From Staphylococcus pseudintermedius (GTDB lineage: Bacteria > Bacillota > Bacilli > Staphylococcales > Staphylococcaceae): 64,000 bases of DNA. The notes beneath the pieces are model-generated. The model was not told the DNA's origin. It saw nothing but the letters and a program-made list of their open reading frames with translations, and ran no database searches. Shown here one piece after another: positions 63,862 through 64,000 of this stretch. Within the stretch, counting starts at the first letter, position 1, and every line of letters begins with the position of its first letter. Made by a program: the position numbers and the translations under genes. The stretch is taken from contig NZ_MLGE02000007.1 in the NCBI RefSeq assembly GCF_001792775.2, forward strand, positions 40,381 through 104,380. Reading direction: 5' to 3'.

Positions 63862-64000
63862 ATCGAGTAGGAGAATAGCCATTAATTGACTACTCGTCCT
63901 CTCACACCACCGAGCGTACGGTTCCGTACTCGGCGGTTCAATATCTTGCGTAAGCCAACTCTGCAAGCTGGGCTAATGGTATTAATCCCCACTTGTAGAG
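63862..64000 (-). mobile_element. 3' end of a group II intron (domains V and VI, end of RT gene)
   Basis: On the minus strand, domain V is the hairpin beginning ACCGCCGAGTACGG and ending CGTACGCTCGGTGGTGT (63903-63939), and domain VI ends CTACTCGAT at 63862, with stem CGAGTAG/CTACTCG. These are the usual 3' parts of bacterial group II introns that end in AT. The element continues beyond the right edge. Confidence 0.85.
63938..64000 (-). CDS. Group II intron reverse transcriptase/maturase, C-terminal end only
   Basis: The minus strand encodes LYKWGLIPLAQLAELAYARY followed by TGA at 63938-63940, directly before domain V, where intron ORFs end. Only the last 20 residues are in the window; the bulk of the protein, with RT and maturase domains, lies to the right. 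The resemblance is to C-termini of intron-encoded proteins that read ...WGL..L.... Confidence 0.7.
   Translation of the reverse strand, partial: LYKWGLIPLAQLAELAYARY

Overview
The window is a chromosomal stretch of a Staphylococcus. Telling members are hrtBA/hssRS (haem stress), tcaR/tcaA (teicoplanin-associated), rsp (AraC-type virulence regulator beside scrA), mqo/lctP, gltS, a formiminoglutamase locus and type 2 isopentenyl-diphosphate isomerase. The gene order resembles the S. aureus hut-rpiA to scrA-rsp interval, but the proteins are clearly diverged and several genes are absent or decayed. I infer a coagulase-variable animal species (S. intermedius group or S. hyicus clade); the species is not proven by anything in the window.

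Layout. 1-4.2 kb: end of a YjiH-type membrane gene, a divergent LysR regulator, a CPBP-like membrane protein and hutG. 4.2-7.2 kb: rpiA, a YiiM-type MOSC protein, aldose epimerase, YnfA. 7.3-9.5 kb: a NatAB/YhaQP-like ABC exporter with a promoter-embedded operator. 9.7-16.5 kb: DUF805 protein, 3-methyladenine DNA glycosylase, NhaC antiporter, a PadR/DUF1700/DUF4097 operon, and a catalytic-domain-less GH2-like protein divergent from an AraC regulator. 16.6-24.8 kb: gltS, a Zur-box-controlled COG0523 metallochaperone, fni, a hotdog thioesterase, a PfoR/PTS_EIIC_2 membrane protein, an esterase, a thioredoxin-like protein and an unknown membrane protein. 24.8-30.1 kb: tenA, TetR regulator, tcaA, tcaR, YdcF, an AbgT pseudogene. 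30.1-34.8 kb: hrtBA and hssRS divergent across an 847-bp spacer that carries an HssR box and three repeat modules. 35-43.3 kb: mqo, a GT4 glycosyltransferase, lctP with a Rex-like operator, a lipoprotein, a PaiA-like acetyltransferase, a YhdH-type reductase. 43.4-51.2 kb: sugar porter with cre, ferredoxin-NADP reductase, GNAT, DUF2871, a YcnI remnant, Na/Pi cotransporter, MarR-corA. 51.8-64 kb: scrA with a LacI-type operator, rsp, MFS, a small membrane protein, EamA, M42 peptidase, an LDH-like dehydrogenase, DUF3139, RocB-like peptidase, and the 3' end of a group II intron running off the right edge.

The genes are mostly single-gene or two-to-three-gene units bounded by clear hairpin terminators. 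No rRNA, tRNA, CRISPR or prophage genes were seen. Recurrent themes are haem and zinc homeostasis, cation transport (NhaC, CorA, Na/Pi, GltS) and lactate/malate redox metabolism.

The most unusual feature is a family of dispersed intergenic hairpin elements (types I, II and III, about ten copies). Their main stem (H1) changes sequence from copy to copy yet stays perfectly paired, and the same stem is joined to two different flanking modules. I know no named family with these sequences.
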